A DNA stretch of 64,000 nt from assembly GCA_028017165.1 (NCBI GenBank), contig CM051528.1:65952452-66016451 (forward strand), in the 5' to 3' direction. Of the stretch, positions 11,932 through 23,140 are shown piece by piece (the stretch's first letter is position 1; each line of letters opens with the position of its first letter). The notes under the pieces were generated by a model. The model saw only the letters and a program-made list of their open reading frames with translations. It was not told the DNA's origin and did no database searches. This DNA comes from Herpetospermum pedunculosum (taxonomy: Eukaryota; Streptophyta; Magnoliopsida; Cucurbitales; Cucurbitaceae). The translations under genes were made by a program, and so were the position numbers.

Positions 11932-12143
11932 ATTATTTTTTTAATCAATACGATATTGGTGCCATAAAAAGTGCAATTTAGCATTAATTTCTACATGGAT
12001 AATTGGAAAAAGTGAAAAATAAAGAGAATAATTTTAATACGTGAATTTCGGTAAAAAAGACAAAACAGCCCATACTTCTCATGTGCCATTTTACTTTGAT
12101 GTTTCGCCTACTTTTGACCATTCACATTACATTAATGGTTGGT

Positions 12144-12177
<34 letters not shown>

Positions 12178-12596
12178 TTATTTTCAAAGACGCCTTTTTA
12201 ATTGAATGAAATTAAAGATTAATGTGACTTGATAGTAATTAAGTAGTTAAAGAAAGAACCGATCTCATTGAAATTACGTTGGATTTGTTTCAAAATAGAA
12301 AAAATGGTAATTAATTATTTAACTTTAACGTGTTCTACTAAAGTCAATACTCAATAATTAAATTTATTACTAAAGATTTTTGCTCCCCAATATATTATAA
12401 GATATTTTTTTATTATAAATTTTAATTTTAGATAAACTTGTAGACATAACTAATTTAGTTTTGTAAGGTCGTTCGAACAAACTTCAAATTTGGCTTTAAG
12501 AATCTTTTATTCCTATTAAAGTTTTTTTTTTCAATTGGCAAAGCAAAAGTTTTCCACTAAAACTTACTTTCATAGCAAATCATTCAAATTGACTTT

Positions 12597-12656
<60 letters not shown>

Positions 12657-12916
12657 TTATAAAATTACAACGATGAAATTTTGTACGACAAAGGGTGAGT
12701 AAAAGTCAAATATAACAAAATCGAGCTAAATCCCAAATTGAATAAAATTAATTCTCCTTTCGGGTATATTTTAAAAAAAATTATCAAAGAACCACGTGGT
12801 GTAACGGATGAAAGAGCGCATCATTTAGATAGTTGAGTTGATTGATCTTGCACCTGTGCAAACAACCACGCACGAGAAATGAATTTAAATGCATTATTAC
12901 TGTTTAAATTTTTGTC
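11932..12916. other. Gene-free DNA with a long (AT)n microsatellite
   Basis: It contains a T run of about 29 bases near 12147-12175 and an (AT) array at about 12601-12652. No coding sequence is supported. Confidence 0.6.
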
Positions 12917-13011
12917 AAACCAAACATAGTTCAATTGATATAAGATTGTGTCTTTGATTAAGAGGTACTTAATTGCATTAATTAAATAATTTTGTAAAAA
13001 AAAAAAAAAAA
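12917..13011 (+). mobile_element. tRNA-derived SINE
   Basis: It starts 'aaaccaaacatagttcaatt', keeps the 'gattaagaggt' and 'gcattaattaaat' blocks of the family, and ends with a 16-17 bp A tail followed by (ac)n. Confidence 0.6.
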
Positions 13012-13381
13012 CACACACAGTAGAATTTGATTGGTTTTTGTCGGTAGGTCCAATTCCGTCAGATCACTTCTATTAATTGCTGAGTTTTTAAAAATGTTTT
13101 TTCGTCTTCTCACATCAACATATGGCCGATTCAGAAATTATTACAATTTACAAACTACAAAGTTGTATTTATAATGAGACTAAAATAAATTAGTTTAGAA
13201 AACACTTTTTTTATTACTTAATATCAAAAATTCCTTTTAGTTCAAAGAGTACAAAATAAAATAAAATATATCATATATATTCCATGAAAATATCACCTTA
13301 CAAATACAAGGATGAACAACCTACCAACATTTCGAGATATCAAAACGTCTTAACCATTGAACTATATTCAAGTTTTTGAGC

Positions 13382-13970
13382 TATGTATGTTCAAATTTGC
13401 AAACCGAGTAACATGTTAATTTGTATTAGGGTTGTTCGTCGGTCGATCGGTGTTGATATTAGGAAATATCTATCTTAGGGAGTATTTATTTATATTTATG
13501 TCTTTTATCTTAATTCATACTTAATATGAAAATTAATTTTAGTAATTCTCTTGTATATACACGTTTTATTCTAAAGAGGAAAAAAAAAGGATATTTTTCA
13601 ACTTTAAAAAAAAAAATGGAAGTCACTTGGCTTCGAACTCAAAGTCCGCATTAGTAATTTGAGTGATTTTACTTTTACTAATAACATATTATAGCTTTGT
13701 CGTAGTGTAATTTGAGTATTTTTTATCAATGTATGTTCAAGTTTGCAAACGGAGTAACATGTTATATTGTATTAGGGTTGTTCGTTGGTCGGTCGTTGCT
13801 AATTTTGGAGGTAGTTTGTCGACCGATCGACTCATTGCTCGGTTTTGTATTTATTTTTTAATAGAAAACGACGCCATTTAGTATGATATAAGTAAATTTT
13901 AAATGCATAATATATAGTCGGTCGAAGGTCGGTTGAGTAAGTTTTCGGTCAAAAAGCGCACTCCTAATTC
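13382..13970. repeat. Paired direct repeats with GGTCGGTCG motifs
   Basis: Two 60-bp direct repeats ('tatgttcaaatttgcaaac ... attagggttgttcg') lie at about 13386 and 13733. Each is followed by CGGTCG-rich text. A further CGGTCG-rich stretch lies at 13917-13950, and a similar one at 43650-43700. This may be a TIR-element family with internal duplication. The ends are not resolved. Confidence 0.4.
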
Positions 13971-15455
13971 GTATGGTGAGAAAGGGTTATTAAGTTTGTA
14001 TTTATGGAACAACCAACTAAAAACTAACAGTACAAATTTAAAAAAGAGGGCAGAAGCAGAAGCAGAGGAAAAAGCAGAAGCAGAAAGCAAAGCACATGGC
14101 ATTAGAAGAAGTGGGTGTGGTGGGTATGCAAAAAAAAAATGCATCTGAAATTTTGGGTAAAAAAGTTGGAATTATTAGGGCATTGGCTTTAAAAACTTGT
14201 TGAATGTATAAATACAATACACATAATATAGATGGATGATGGCTTTATTTGCTAAAACATTAATTGAGAGTTTCAAAAAACAGGTCATGTTTATTGCCAA
14301 AGCACATGCCATCATTTAAGTGCTTCTTCAAGTCACTCTCACATATCCATTTTTCCCCCTTCAAATCAAACTCCTCATTATATCACTTTGCCCCCTGCAT
14401 TTCTCTTGCAGTAGTGCCCTTTTGACTATGCTCATTTACAACCCAACTAGTCCATTCAAGCTTTTAATGTGGGTCGTAATTTGACCGTCACTTTTGTAAC
14501 TATTAGATTTATGGTAAGACCATATATATATATATAAATTATTCATTTGAATATATATATCGAATCATGTAAAAGTAACAGTTGCATTCTATTAGTTGTA
14601 TTGAATAACTTATCTCGAAATTCAAAAGTTATTTAGTTTGATCCTAATGCTTGCAACCCTACTTTTTAAATGAAAAAAACTTAGATTAATGATGAATTTT
14701 AAGGGTTGGTTAGCTAAAAATGTATTTTTTTAACAATAGTTTTCCACTTATTATTATCTTATCCATTTATTGAAAAGTCTGACACTACCTATATTTGGTT
14801 GGTACTCTATCACAAACAAATATTAAGTAGATCGATTCTAGAACATCTCGGGTCCACCAGTCTATACATTATGTCGGTTAAATTATGTTTTTGTTGACAG
14901 AGTTCTTTTTTTAAATGTAGGGGTATTTTTTTTTTTAAACGTTTAAATAAGTGGGAACATTGGATGCTTCAATTGACAAAAGAAAGTTCAAACTAAAGTA
15001 AATTTTCTAAGAACATTATTTATTTTGTACGTGTGAATTGTTGGTTAATTTATTGAGAGAGTACAACACATGAGGACATAGTGATTATGATTTTAGTAGA
15101 TGCAACGACTAAAATTTAATTAGAAAGTTGACAAGTAACCCAAATATACCTAAATCAACTCATAAATGCTAGCTTTAACATGACACTTAGTTAGGCCATC
15201 AAATTATATCACTTCAATATATCATCCAAAAAAAAAAAAAAAACAAACAAAAAATACATAACAAAGACAGTTGATTGAGACCACAAATTTGAGCATAACT
15301 CAATTGGTTAAGACATGTAACATCCGCTAATAGTTCAGTTGGCTTACTCCATCAACTTCAATTCTTTTACATTCTCTAAACAATGATGCACACAATAACA
15401 TAAACTTCAAAATTTATAACTTTGCTTATGATTGATTTTAATTTAAATCGCATGA
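13971..15455. other. Gene-free DNA
   Basis: A small frame at 13933-14148 owes its length to an 'agcagaagcagag' imperfect repeat (about 14050-14090). I see no family match. A decayed SINE-like piece ('gagcataactcaattggtt') lies near 15292. Confidence 0.5.
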
Positions 15456-15960
15456 ACTTTGTCAAGAAATTTCGGGACTTCCTATTGATCTTGATTAGTT
15501 CCAGCTTGTTGAAAGTTCTCTTTTCTTTCTAGACCAGACCCTTTTTTAGACCGTCTCCTGAAACACTTGCTTATTCCGCATGTGCTTTCGGAGCTCCCAC
15601 TCATTCAATCATTTGCGCTAGAATCAATCGGTAATGGAATAAGAGGGTTATCGAATGATTACTTTGTTTGCATCTGAAAAGCGGTACAATCAGACCCTTC
15701 TTTGCAGCATCAGTAAGATACATCAAGCAACTGCTAATGTGTAATGCTTGCGCGTCGTGTGCTCGATCTAGCAATCTTGGACAATTGTTTTGATGAATTC
15801 TCACTAAACTAAAAAAGAAAGAAGAGAAAGAACTTGGAGTTGGCGCCTACATAACATGTTGCTTGCTTACCAAGCCATCGTAGCAAGTTCATCCCGTGTT
15901 GATTTCAAGTTGTTTAGGACTGTCAGGTTGCTAGAACCCTTTTCTCAAAAATCTCAATCA
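15456..15960. other. Possible organellar (mitochondrial-like) DNA insert
   Basis: This block has balanced base composition and none of the repeat phrases seen around it. Its texture, such as 'gctttcggagctcccactc' and 'cttggagttggcgcctac', resembles plant mitochondrial intergenic DNA. No mitochondrial gene is recognisable, so the call rests on composition and style only. It could equally be an unknown LTR. Confidence 0.25.
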
Positions 15961-16740
15961 ATCTAACCCTCTATGTAACTCACTATATGCAATCACTGTT
16001 TCATAAGTATATCCAAACTCCAAAGTGAATATTATTAGGTTATTGCTAATGTTAATATCACGATTAGGGCTTTAACTATAAAATGTTAGGCTAACAATCA
16101 ACTTACTATTTATGATATCTCAAAAAAAAAAAAAAACTTACTATTTATGGCATGTGAATGCACTTTTATTAGAGAATATTAATGATGATAACATAGTTTA
16201 TTTCCAAAATATAATAATTGAAAGTGATATATACTAATAAAATTAATCTAATTTGTGTAAAAAGAAGCATGCTAGTCTAAATTAGGAAAAAAAACCCTCA
16301 AATTAATTTAAACATGAGAAGAGGAACCACAACAGTACTCTCCTTGTGCCTCACTTCAAATCCAAACAGAATGTTCATTGGCATTTGGAATACACATTTC
16401 ATCACTAAAATGCATAATGTAGAATAAATAAATGTATGATCATCCCTTTCTTATCTTCCAATATCAATTTTCAAGAAGAAAAAAAATATTAACAGCACAA
16501 ACAAATATTATATATATCTTAAAAAAAAAATGTTCATTTCATTTTTTTCCTAACGGTAAATTTAAGTTTTTGAGTTGAGTTATGTTTTAATATATCATTA
16601 GAAAAGAAGTGTCCTAACTTTTATAATGTCGTTTTCTTTCCAATTTATTAATATGTCTGACAACAACATTTTTCTTTTGAAATTATCGTATCTGAGTGTA
16701 ATACAAAAATGCATTTCAAAATATATATATATATTGGACA
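15961..16740. other. Gene-free DNA
   Basis: AT-rich sequence with a small direct repeat 'acttactatttatg' at about 16102 and 16137, separated by an A run. Nothing else is recognised. Confidence 0.5.
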
Positions 16741-17142
16741 AATTATCCTAATGGTCGATTAGATTTGAGTTTGGTAGCATTTGAGTTCGTGAAGGTTCAA
16801 ATCCAACAATTATAGCATGAGGTTTGAATTTAGTTCGTTTTTTGTCCATCCGTCAAAATTTTTGTTAAGTCCTAACAGAATGCTTACGTGACACATATTT
16901 TTAATTAAAAATATTTTTTATTTTTATTTTTTTTTCTTCAAAATAATTTTAATAATTAAAAAAAATATTTTTTAATTAAAAATAAGGTGTCAGGTCAGCA
17001 TTTTGTTAGGACTTAATATAAATTTGGATGAAATGACAAAAAAAACGAACTAAGTTCAAACCTCAAAGGTATACTTGTTGGATTTGAATCCTTAAGGACC
17101 CAAGTGCTATCAAACTCAAATTTAAGGGACGATTAGTGTTTT
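16741..17142. repeat. Foldback MITE with arms of about 150 bp
   Basis: The left arm ('aatggtcgattagatttgag' .. 'taagtcctaacagaatgc') and the right arm ('gcattttgttaggactta' .. 'ctcaaatttaagggacg') are long inverted repeats around an AT-rich loop. A half copy, left arm only, lies at about 46750-46915. No protein is encoded. Confidence 0.6.
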
Positions 17143-18491
17143 TTTTTTTTTTTTTTTTTTTCTTAAATTTTAAAAAAATATTTATTGTAAAAATACTTTT
17201 AATCCATAAGCACTTCAAAAATATTTTTTAAGATTATGAAATCAAACATCAAATGATTATGAAACCAAACCTCAAATTGGCTTATTATTAAACATTAATT
17301 CTACTTAAATACTTATATTTAGAAAGCTATGTGAAAAAACACTTCTTCTAGAAGCCCAACTCAATACATTCTATATCAAAGAGGTGCATGGAGCAATAAA
17401 ATTTCGAGAGATAGGACAAAATTTTACCCGCTAACTTTTTATATATGCAAATTTTCAATTCGACGAGGTAAAATAGAGAAAAATTACAAAATCTTAAACA
17501 ACTATATATATATACTATTTAAATTACAACGACAAACAATGAAACGAGCGATTGTCTTTCTCCTTTTTTCTTTACTCGATCATATCTACGTTTTAACGAT
17601 AATTTTCGAGTCAAAAAATGAGATATAATAGAGTTTAGAGTGTCACACACCACTCAATTGTTGATAAGGGAAAGTGGGAGATTAAGTTAAAAAGAGTATT
17701 TGATGGAGAAATTGTGGATTGGAAAGACATGTGGGAGACAGTGAGATTTGAAGAAGGCATTGAGGATTAAGACCATTTAGATTAGACCTTCACAAAACCA
17801 TGTGCATTTTTTTTGGTTGGACCCCATTTCTTGACCTTAACGTTTCATCTAAACCAATAATTTTCTTCCCTTTTTTATACTTAGTTTTTATATTCTCATC
17901 TTTACTACTCTTTTTTCTCTTCCCTCTCTAGGCTTTAAGTGCTCTTCTTTTTCTTTCTTGTTTTTCATTTTTCTCACCATAATATGAATAAAGTTGCTAT
18001 CTTTATCATCTTTGACTTGTATGAATTGTGCATATTCAATATCACAAAAAAAGAAGGAACAAAAGAAGAATATTTCTCTTTCTTTCATGGAGTGTTTTAA
18101 TTGTTAAGTTAATTTGTTGGCTTTTAATTGTAGCTAGAGGTATGTTAGTCACATGTTGAAGTGTAATATTTGAGTTGATGTAACATTTCTAGTTATTTAT
18201 GTTGTTAGGAGTTGATTTTTATGTTATAAGGCTTAAATAATGCTTATTAATATCTTTGTACTATACTACTAATAATTAATTAGAGTCATGTATAACGTTT
18301 TCAACTTTCTTTCGTTCTTTTCGTTTATTGTTATATAATAGTCTACACACTTAGACTATTCTCGCAGGATAGATGTTTGATTGTTAATGCAATAGTCGAA
18401 CTCGGATTATGGAAATTCGTCATAAGCTAATTCTCCCAACGTATTTGTTTTTTACTTTTTCAGATGCTCTAATAATTATTAGGTTAATTCA
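17143..18491. other. Gene-free DNA
   Basis: Poly-pyrimidine-rich and AT-rich sequence. I could find no exon-like frame with family resemblance. Confidence 0.5.
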
Positions 18492-18849
18492 TGAGGTATT
18501 TTCACAGATGACCTTCTCCTTGGGTTAATTCGGTAATGTTTTTGGACCCTCACCTCGAAAATAATGTTTTTTCTTTTTTTTTTTCTTTTTGCTAACGTCA
18601 TCAGCTCTTCACTTTGTTGAGCATGAGCACAATCGCGAGAAGAAAGTATGGAATACGCTTTGCTAAGCACGATGATACTATAGTCGCCCTCTTGCGGTCG
18701 TGCTCAACGAAGGGTATTAACAAATTTTTTAATTTCTTCGCGATCGTTCTAGCAAACGGGTTCTCAACAAAAGTAAAAAACACGCGTTTTCAAAAATCGA
18801 TCAATTAATATTACGACACTCAAAAAGAGGTCATATGTGAAAATATCCC
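18492..18849. mobile_element. MULE-type MITE, family A copy 3
   Basis: The left end 'tgaggtattttcacagatga' pairs with the right end 'tcatatgtgaaaatatccc' as inverted repeats. The flanks are 9-bp near-identical repeats GTTAATTCA (18483-18491) and GTTAAATCA (18850-18858). The interior has 'gatcgttct', 'tcgtgctcaacgaag' and related palindromic pieces like the copies at 3623 and 4483. Confidence 0.6.
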
Positions 18850-18858
18850 GTTAAATCA

Positions 18859-21053
18859 CGGTGGATTCACAAAAGATGTTAACTCTTTCTTTGAAAAAAA
18901 AAGGAGAAATAGAAACTTCATCAAGTGCATTTATCTTCAACTTGGCAAATGGGTCAAGTTGGTGACTAAATTTGAACAAGATTCATAACGTTTGTGATGG
19001 TTGTCAATTATATTTTCATAGGATGTTGTTGGTTTTGTTTATCGTTAGGTAACTACTTTGTTAATAAAGAGGTACAATATGAACAAACATCCAATAAATT
19101 TGGGTAACTTTTGTAATTTCAACAAAAATGTGGGGCAACTTTTAAATGGTGATTCCAATTGAAGAAATCTCGCAGTAAATGATGCCTAAACCTATGGAAC
19201 CTTTTTTTGGTCATCACTAATCACAACCTAATTAGCTTTTCTTTGAATTTTGAAACATTAATCAAACTTATGATTTTAATGATTTCTCACATTTCTAACT
19301 ATAACATCAATCTTATAGAAATTTGTAAGTTTTGTTGACAGATAATTATCCTTTTTGATCTCTAAAATTTGAGATTGAGAGGAGGGAGAAAGAAAGGAAT
19401 TGAGAGAGTAAAATTGAAAAAAATCTCGGTAGAAATATGTCACATCAATATGTATATGTCACAATTTTTCAAATATGGAGGACTAAAATATATCTTTTGA
19501 AATCTCAGATAATTTTTTTTAATGCCTTAATAGGTCCTCCAGTTGAACTATGCTCTGGTTCGCTTACATAATTTAATTGATTACCACATTAATAATTTTT
19601 TTTTATTAGTTGAAAATTCAAGTGTTTGTTTTTAGGCTGAAAGGTTCAAGATATCACTTATGGCCCGACAATTATAATGTTTTATTCAATAATTTTTTTT
19701 TCTTTTTAATTGCAAGCTATTAAGACCTTAATGACCGAGCTCAGCACGTTTTTCATTCGATGACATATAGTTAACCTTATGTGGGCAAATAATTGGATTT
19801 TTGAAGTTATGAATTTAATTTGTCTCATACACGTTTTTTTGTTTTTTCTTAATTGATCGAAAGAAGGAATGAGTTGAAGATGCTTGTTTTCCAAGAATGA
19901 TTGCTTCGAAGCCCAATAAAGTGAAGTTGTCTCCGACAGTGATATGGGCCGATGATGATACGGTGTTCATGTTTATGCAATGGGCCTGTTTGGATCTTTC
20001 ATTGAGGCCCATTGGGCTTGGGTAGAAGAACATCTAATAGTTGCAGATCTGATTTGCCTGTGTTTTGTACTGGGCTCTCCTAAACCAATTTCATTAGAAG
20101 AAAAAAAAGAAAGAAAAGAGCTAAAATATTTTTATATTTGGATTTCATAGGTACTTAATTATAGGGGATTGGAGAGTGAACATTTTTCTTTCTAATTAAA
20201 TACTCCGAGTTTGGTAAAAAAAAATAAAAAATTATACTCCGGGTAAATATGATTATTTACAGGTCACACAACCACAACCCATATTTACGATTCTGAAACA
20301 ATTGGAACGTGTTGATTTTGAATCCTCGTTTTAATATGTAGCATCAACCACTAATTTGATTTATTCCAACACTTTACTCATTTATATTTTTTCTATTTCA
20401 ATTAATCTAACAACTAATTTTTATTTTTAAATTTGATTTTTCCACTTATTTATTTTACCTGTAATCATTGTTTTTTAGGCAGTTTGTTGCAACCCTTTAG
20501 AGAACCTCAAAGTCCCCAACCGCAAGAAAATGTAGGTAAAACGATCTTTCAAACCATGATTGTAACGGTTACATTGCGGCTACATCGTGGCCGCAAGGCT
20601 AAACCCTCCTAAACTGTTAGCTAGGCCAAGTTTTGGGAAGTTTAGACTCATAAGTTTTTGCCTAAGGAAAGCGATTCATAACAAACCTATGATTTCAACA
20701 CACTTCATGCTTGTTTTGACATCACTTGACATAAAAAATACTCTAATGATCCTCAGAAACATGTTATTCACAAAAACTCTTTTATTCATCCACAAATAAA
20801 AAATTTCCTTCTTCAGACATATTCTTATCATTTTCTTTCAATCAAATCTAAACACAAAAATGGATGGAGAATTAGTAAGTTCATAAGACTAAGGTATGAT
20901 GCCATCAGTCAAATATATTTAAAATGAACTACGCTGTTGGAAATTCAGTGAGCTAGATATTCAAACCTTTATGCTTAAATTAACCCAATTAAAACTTGTA
21001 TAAATAGTGAAACTAATATCATTTGTCTACAAAACCATATCCCATAATACTAA
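18859..21053. other. Gene-free DNA upstream of the LINE
   Basis: No gene is supported. At about 19910-20073 six TGGGCY (site II-like) motifs cluster on both strands. At 20480-20800 there is a GC-richer piece I cannot assign. Confidence 0.5.
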
Positions 21054-21068
21054 AAGATGAATATCCAA
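21054..21068. repeat. Left target-site duplication of the LINE
   Basis: AAGATGAATATCCAA here is repeated exactly at 26861-26875, directly after the A tail of the element. Two further upstream A bases could also belong to the duplication. Confidence 0.9.
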
Positions 21069-21205
21069 GTAAAAGTAGAAGTAAGGACTCCCTCTCTGGT
21101 TTCTTTTTTTTAGGGTTTCCTTGTGGGCGGCCAGTCGGCGGCGAGATTAGGTGGCATTGGGCCGTCTCTTCGCCAATCTTGCCAGCGGTGGTGGTGGTGG
21201 AACGA

Positions 21206-23140
21206 ATGGGGAAGAAGAAGGGCGTCCATGGACGCTCGACAGAGGAAGGCCACGGCTCGATTTCAGGTGGGTTGTCGAAGAAACCGATTCCGAGCAAGCG
21301 ACTGTCGGAGGTGAAGAGTTTCTTGAGGGCCGGCGGCGGCGAGGGTCTGGGTTTTGATGGGTTTTCGGAGGTCGGGGCTAGACGGGGGAAGTCGGTGTCT
21401 GTTATGGGTCTTGAATCGGCGAGAGGCGTCGGCGGTGAGCCTTTGGTGGCGGTGGAGGCGGCGGTCGATACTCTTGGGGCATCTGTGTGTGATTTTCATT
21501 TAGGTCAGATCGATGGAGGCGATACGTCTTCGGAGATGGAGCACGAGGTGGATCGGGTCGGATTCTCCCCAGCGCAACCGGTCCGGTTTGGGTCTTTTCT
21601 TGGGCAGCCGGTTCCGGTTGATGGTTCTTCTGGGCGGTCGGTTCGGTGTGGGTCTCCATCCGGCCGGTCGAACCGAACCGGGTCCCCTTCAAACCGGTCG
21701 GACCGAACCGGGTCCCCCTCTGGCCGGTCGGACCGAACCGGGTCCCCTTCTGGTCAGTCGCCCCGGATCGGTTCCCCTCCTGTGCGGGCATTTTTTTCTG
21801 GTTCTCCTCATGTGATGGGTGCATCTGACTGTCCTGTGAGCGTGAAGTCAAATTTTAATGTGCCTGATCCATTGAAAGATGATGGTATCGTGGTGGGTCT
21901 CGGCCAGGCTCGTGGTAATGCTTTGGGGCCTATAGGTCCTCCCAGTCTAGGTGGAATTGGTGGCAATGGTGCAGAATCGTCTAGATCCTCGTGGGCTTCG
22001 CTGTTCGGTTCCTCCAATGCTAATGAGGAACCTATGGTTTATACCCCTTTGCAGGTTATTGATGGTGTGCGAGTCGTTGTCCCCCCTCCAGGTGTCCGTG
22101 AAGAGGGGATTGCGTTTTGGAGGTATTCGATCGTTGGTCAGTTCGTTGAAGAGCGTATGTCGTATACAGTTATGTCCCGTTTGGTGAGCCAAATTTGGGG
22201 TCGGGTTGAGACGCCTGTTATCTCGACTATGGATAATGGGTTAATTATGTTTCGCTTTCGATCTGCGGCATCTCGTGATTGGGTTCTATCAAATGGCCCA
22301 TGGCATATTGGTGGTCGTCCCATTTTGTTGAGACAATGGACTCCAGGTATTGCTCCCGAAACTTTTGTTTTTGATTCTGTTCCTGTTTGGGTTTCTCTCT
22401 TTAATGTGCCATTCGAGTTGTGGAATCGTAATGGGTTAGGCTCTATTGCCTCTGCCGCTGGTAAACCTATATGTTTGGATCAGACGACGGCGGACCGCTC
22501 TCGCCTTTCCTTTGCCAGGGTGTTAGTGGAGATTGGGGTGAATGATGTGATGCCGTCGTCGGTTCCGGTTATGCTTGAGGAAGGGATTGTTATGGTTAGG
22601 CTTGAGTATGCTTGGAAGCCGAAGCGGTGCACCCATTGCCAGGTGTTCGGGCACTCTAATTCCACGTGCAGCAAACAGGCTCCTGTGGAGACCAGAGTGA
22701 GTCCGATTGTTTCCCCTGGTGTTATCCCTGATGGTCCATGTATTGACCCGGTGTCTGCCGGCTCCTTGATCCAGTATCCTGTGGACCGAGTAGAGGCTTC
22801 AAGAGGTGTAAAAGCTCGTAAATCAAATAAGGGTAGGGCTCCCTCTGTTCCTCCCCGATTGAGTGGCTCCCGTATAGAGGCTAAATCAGGTACGGGCCCG
22901 TCGGTGTCCAATTCGTTTGATGTTCTTGCTCTCGATGAATCTGATATGGAGTCAAGGTCAATTACGGTGCCTCCCATTCCTTCGTATGGGGGTCCCAGTC
23001 TGATTGCTGAGGTTGTTGGTCTTGCTAGTCCGTCTGATGTGTGTATGGATTCTATGACCATAGTGGTGGGTAAGACACGTGATGATCCTCTCCTGGATCA
23101 AGGATTAGTCACTCCTATATCCCCAGTTGTTTATGTCTAG
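21206..23140 (+). CDS. LINE ORF1 protein (DUF4283 and zinc knuckle)
   Basis: This is the RNA-binding/chaperone-like ORF1 of a plant L1 element, 644 aa from the ATG at 21206. The open frame extends upstream to 21023, but that part lies outside the element across the target duplication, so 21206 is the first in-element ATG. Residues 1-135 are a low-complexity N-terminus. Then come decapeptide repeats rich in R, S, G and P (about residues 147-195, pattern GRSDRTGSPS). A DUF4283 domain follows (about 295-430, with GIAFWRYSIVGQ), then a CCHC knuckle (CTHCQVFGHSNSTC, about 474-487) and a Ser/Pro-rich tail. It ends with TAG overlapping the ORF2 start. The frame is undamaged. Confidence 0.88.
   Translation: MGKKKGVHGRSTEEGHGSISGGLSKKPIPSKRLSEVKSFLRAGGGEGLGFDGFSEVGARRGKSVSVMGLESARGVGGEPLVAVEAAVDTLGASVCDFHLGQIDGGDTSSEMEHEVDRVGFSPAQPVRFGSFLGQPVPVDGSSGRSVRCGSPSGRSNRTGSPSNRSDRTGSPSGRSDRTGSPSGQSPRIGSPPVRAFFSGSPHVMGASDCPVSVKSNFNVPDPLKDDGIVVGLGQARGNALGPIGPPSLGGIGGNGAESSRSSWASLFGSSNANEEPMVYTPLQVIDGVRVVVPPPGVREEGIAFWRYSIVGQFVEERMSYTVMSRLVSQIWGRVETPVISTMDNGLIMFRFRSAASRDWVLSNGPWHIGGRPILLRQWTPGIAPETFVFDSVPVWVSLFNVPFELWNRNGLGSIASAAGKPICLDQTTADRSRLSFARVLVEIGVNDVMPSSVPVMLEEGIVMVRLEYAWKPKRCTHCQVFGHSNSTCSKQAPVETRVSPIVSPGVIPDGPCIDPVSAGSLIQYPVDRVEASRGVKARKSNKGRAPSVPPRLSGSRIEAKSGTGPSVSNSFDVLALDESDMESRSITVPPIPSYGGPSLIAEVVGLASPSDVCMDSMTIVVGKTRDDPLLDQGLVTPISPVVYV

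Noticed and set aside
21023..21205. Upstream extension of LINE ORF1
   Set aside because: The extension crosses the target duplication into host DNA, so the element cannot encode it.
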